This document shows positions 5,727-5,845 of a stretch of DNA of 5,845 nt, in pieces (position 1 is the stretch's first letter; each line of letters opens with the position of its first letter). Both the position numbers and the translations under genes were made by a program. The DNA comes from an uncultured Bacilli bacterium (GTDB taxonomy: Bacteria > Bacillota_I > Bacilli_A > RF39 > UBA660), in NCBI GenBank assembly GCA_947625425.1, contig CANQOH010000060.1:1-5845 (forward strand), given 5' to 3'. Below the pieces are notes generated by a model that had not been told where the DNA came from, searched no databases, and saw nothing but the letters and a program-made list of their open reading frames with translations.

Positions 5727-5783
5727 TTTTTGCCTGCCAGTGGTCCCCTCTCCTAATCTTTTTTAGAAAAAAAAGGGCAAAAA
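5727..5783 (-). other. Inverted-repeat, GC-rich spacer element 3' of 5S rRNA
   Basis: This 57-base stretch is framed by perfect 8-base arms, TTTTTGCC and GGCAAAAA as read on the minus strand (5776-5783 and 5727-5734). Inside are a second hairpin, CTTTTTT / AAAAAAG (5758-5775, loop of four), and a GC-rich island (about 5732-5753) that stands out in this AT-rich DNA. No open reading frame is present. I do not recognise the element; it could belong to rRNA termination or 5S processing, or be a small structured RNA. Confidence 0.35.
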
Positions 5784-5787
5784 AAAA
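5758..5787 (-). terminator. Probable rRNA operon terminator region
   Basis: Immediately after the 5S sequence the minus strand has nine T (5779-5787), GCCC, then eight T (5767-5774) that begin a seven-pair hairpin ending at 5758. The 5S closing helix followed by the first T-run could itself act as a terminator. The arrangement is not a textbook GC-rich hairpin plus T-tract, so efficiency is uncertain. Confidence 0.4.
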
Positions 5788-5845
5788 TTGGCGACTACCT
5801 ATTTTTGCTTGTGCTATCTTCGGCGTATAAGTGCTTAACTTCTCT
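5788..5845 (-). rRNA. rrf: 5S ribosomal RNA, 3' half (partial)
   Basis: The minus strand begins at the window edge with AGAGAAGTTAAGC, the highly conserved loop B/helix III-II stretch of bacterial 5S rRNA. It goes on with CGCCGAAGATAG (loop A and the 5' side of loop E), AAAAATAGG (the 3' side of loop E), and TAGTCGCCAA, the 3' strand of closing helix I. The 5' half lies beyond the right edge, so only about 58 bases are visible. Between the two loop E strands only GC-ACAA-GC remains, where B. subtilis has a long G/C-rich helix IV, so this domain is strongly reduced, more than in Mycoplasma capricolum as I recall that sequence. The 3' end near 5788 is estimated from the start of the T-run. It is probably the last gene of an rRNA operon transcribed toward the hydrolase gene. 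Confidence 0.85.

Noticed and set aside
5735..5753. GC-rich island as a second 5S or tRNA fragment
   Set aside because: Only a few bases resemble a 5S 3' end, no helix partners or tRNA arms are found, and the sequence before it is homopolymeric T and A.

Overview
The window is AT-rich (GC roughly 30% by eye), densely packed, and every supported gene lies on the minus strand, so it is best read from right to left. Gene order, strong AGAGGTG-type ribosome binding sites, TATAAT promoters and the short 5S rRNA point to a low-GC Firmicute related to Mollicutes, for example an uncultured gut Bacilli/Erysipelotrichia/RF39-type bacterium. All five tryptophans in the complete proteins are TGG and no reading frame needs TGA to be sense, so the standard bacterial code fits. 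The lineage is inference from style, not from a database comparison.

Right edge (about 5690-5845): the 3' half of a 5S rRNA gene enters from outside, probably the end of an rRNA operon. It has an unusually small helix IV region. Its 3' flank is T-rich and holds inverted repeats and a GC-rich island of unknown role. Next comes a surface protein gene (4709-5680) that joins a two-helix membrane module, a charged helical stalk and an SGNH/GDSL hydrolase domain.

Centre (2137-4640): the classic Firmicutes set tsaE, tsaB, rimI, tsaD. TsaB, TsaD and TsaE make the threonylcarbamoyl transfer complex that modifies A37 of ANN-decoding tRNAs (t6A). The TsaC/Sua5 enzyme that makes the threonylcarbamoyl-AMP donor is not here. 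RimI is the N-terminal acetyltransferase that commonly travels with them. tsaE appears to be its own transcription unit, with a good promoter before it and an intrinsic terminator after it. tsaB restarts from a TG-extended -10 promoter, and tsaB-rimI-tsaD are joined by short overlaps.

Left part (1-2076): an extended SDR-type NAD-dependent epimerase/dehydratase and a patatin-like phospholipase are six bases apart and probably translationally coupled. They may be read from the tsaD transcript, from a weak local promoter over a near-palindrome, or both. At the far left the first six codons and part of the seventh of another gene are visible (MGRAYA...), most likely a YebC/PmpR-family regulator with its own promoter and ribosome binding site.

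I see no CRISPR array, insertion sequence, tRNA or defence system. The points most worth a second look are the small 5S rRNA domain, the structured 5S-to-hydrolase spacer, the membrane-stalk-SGNH fusion, and a repeated layout in which the -10 box sits almost directly before the ribosome binding site. No gene-free stretch exceeds about 110 bases.
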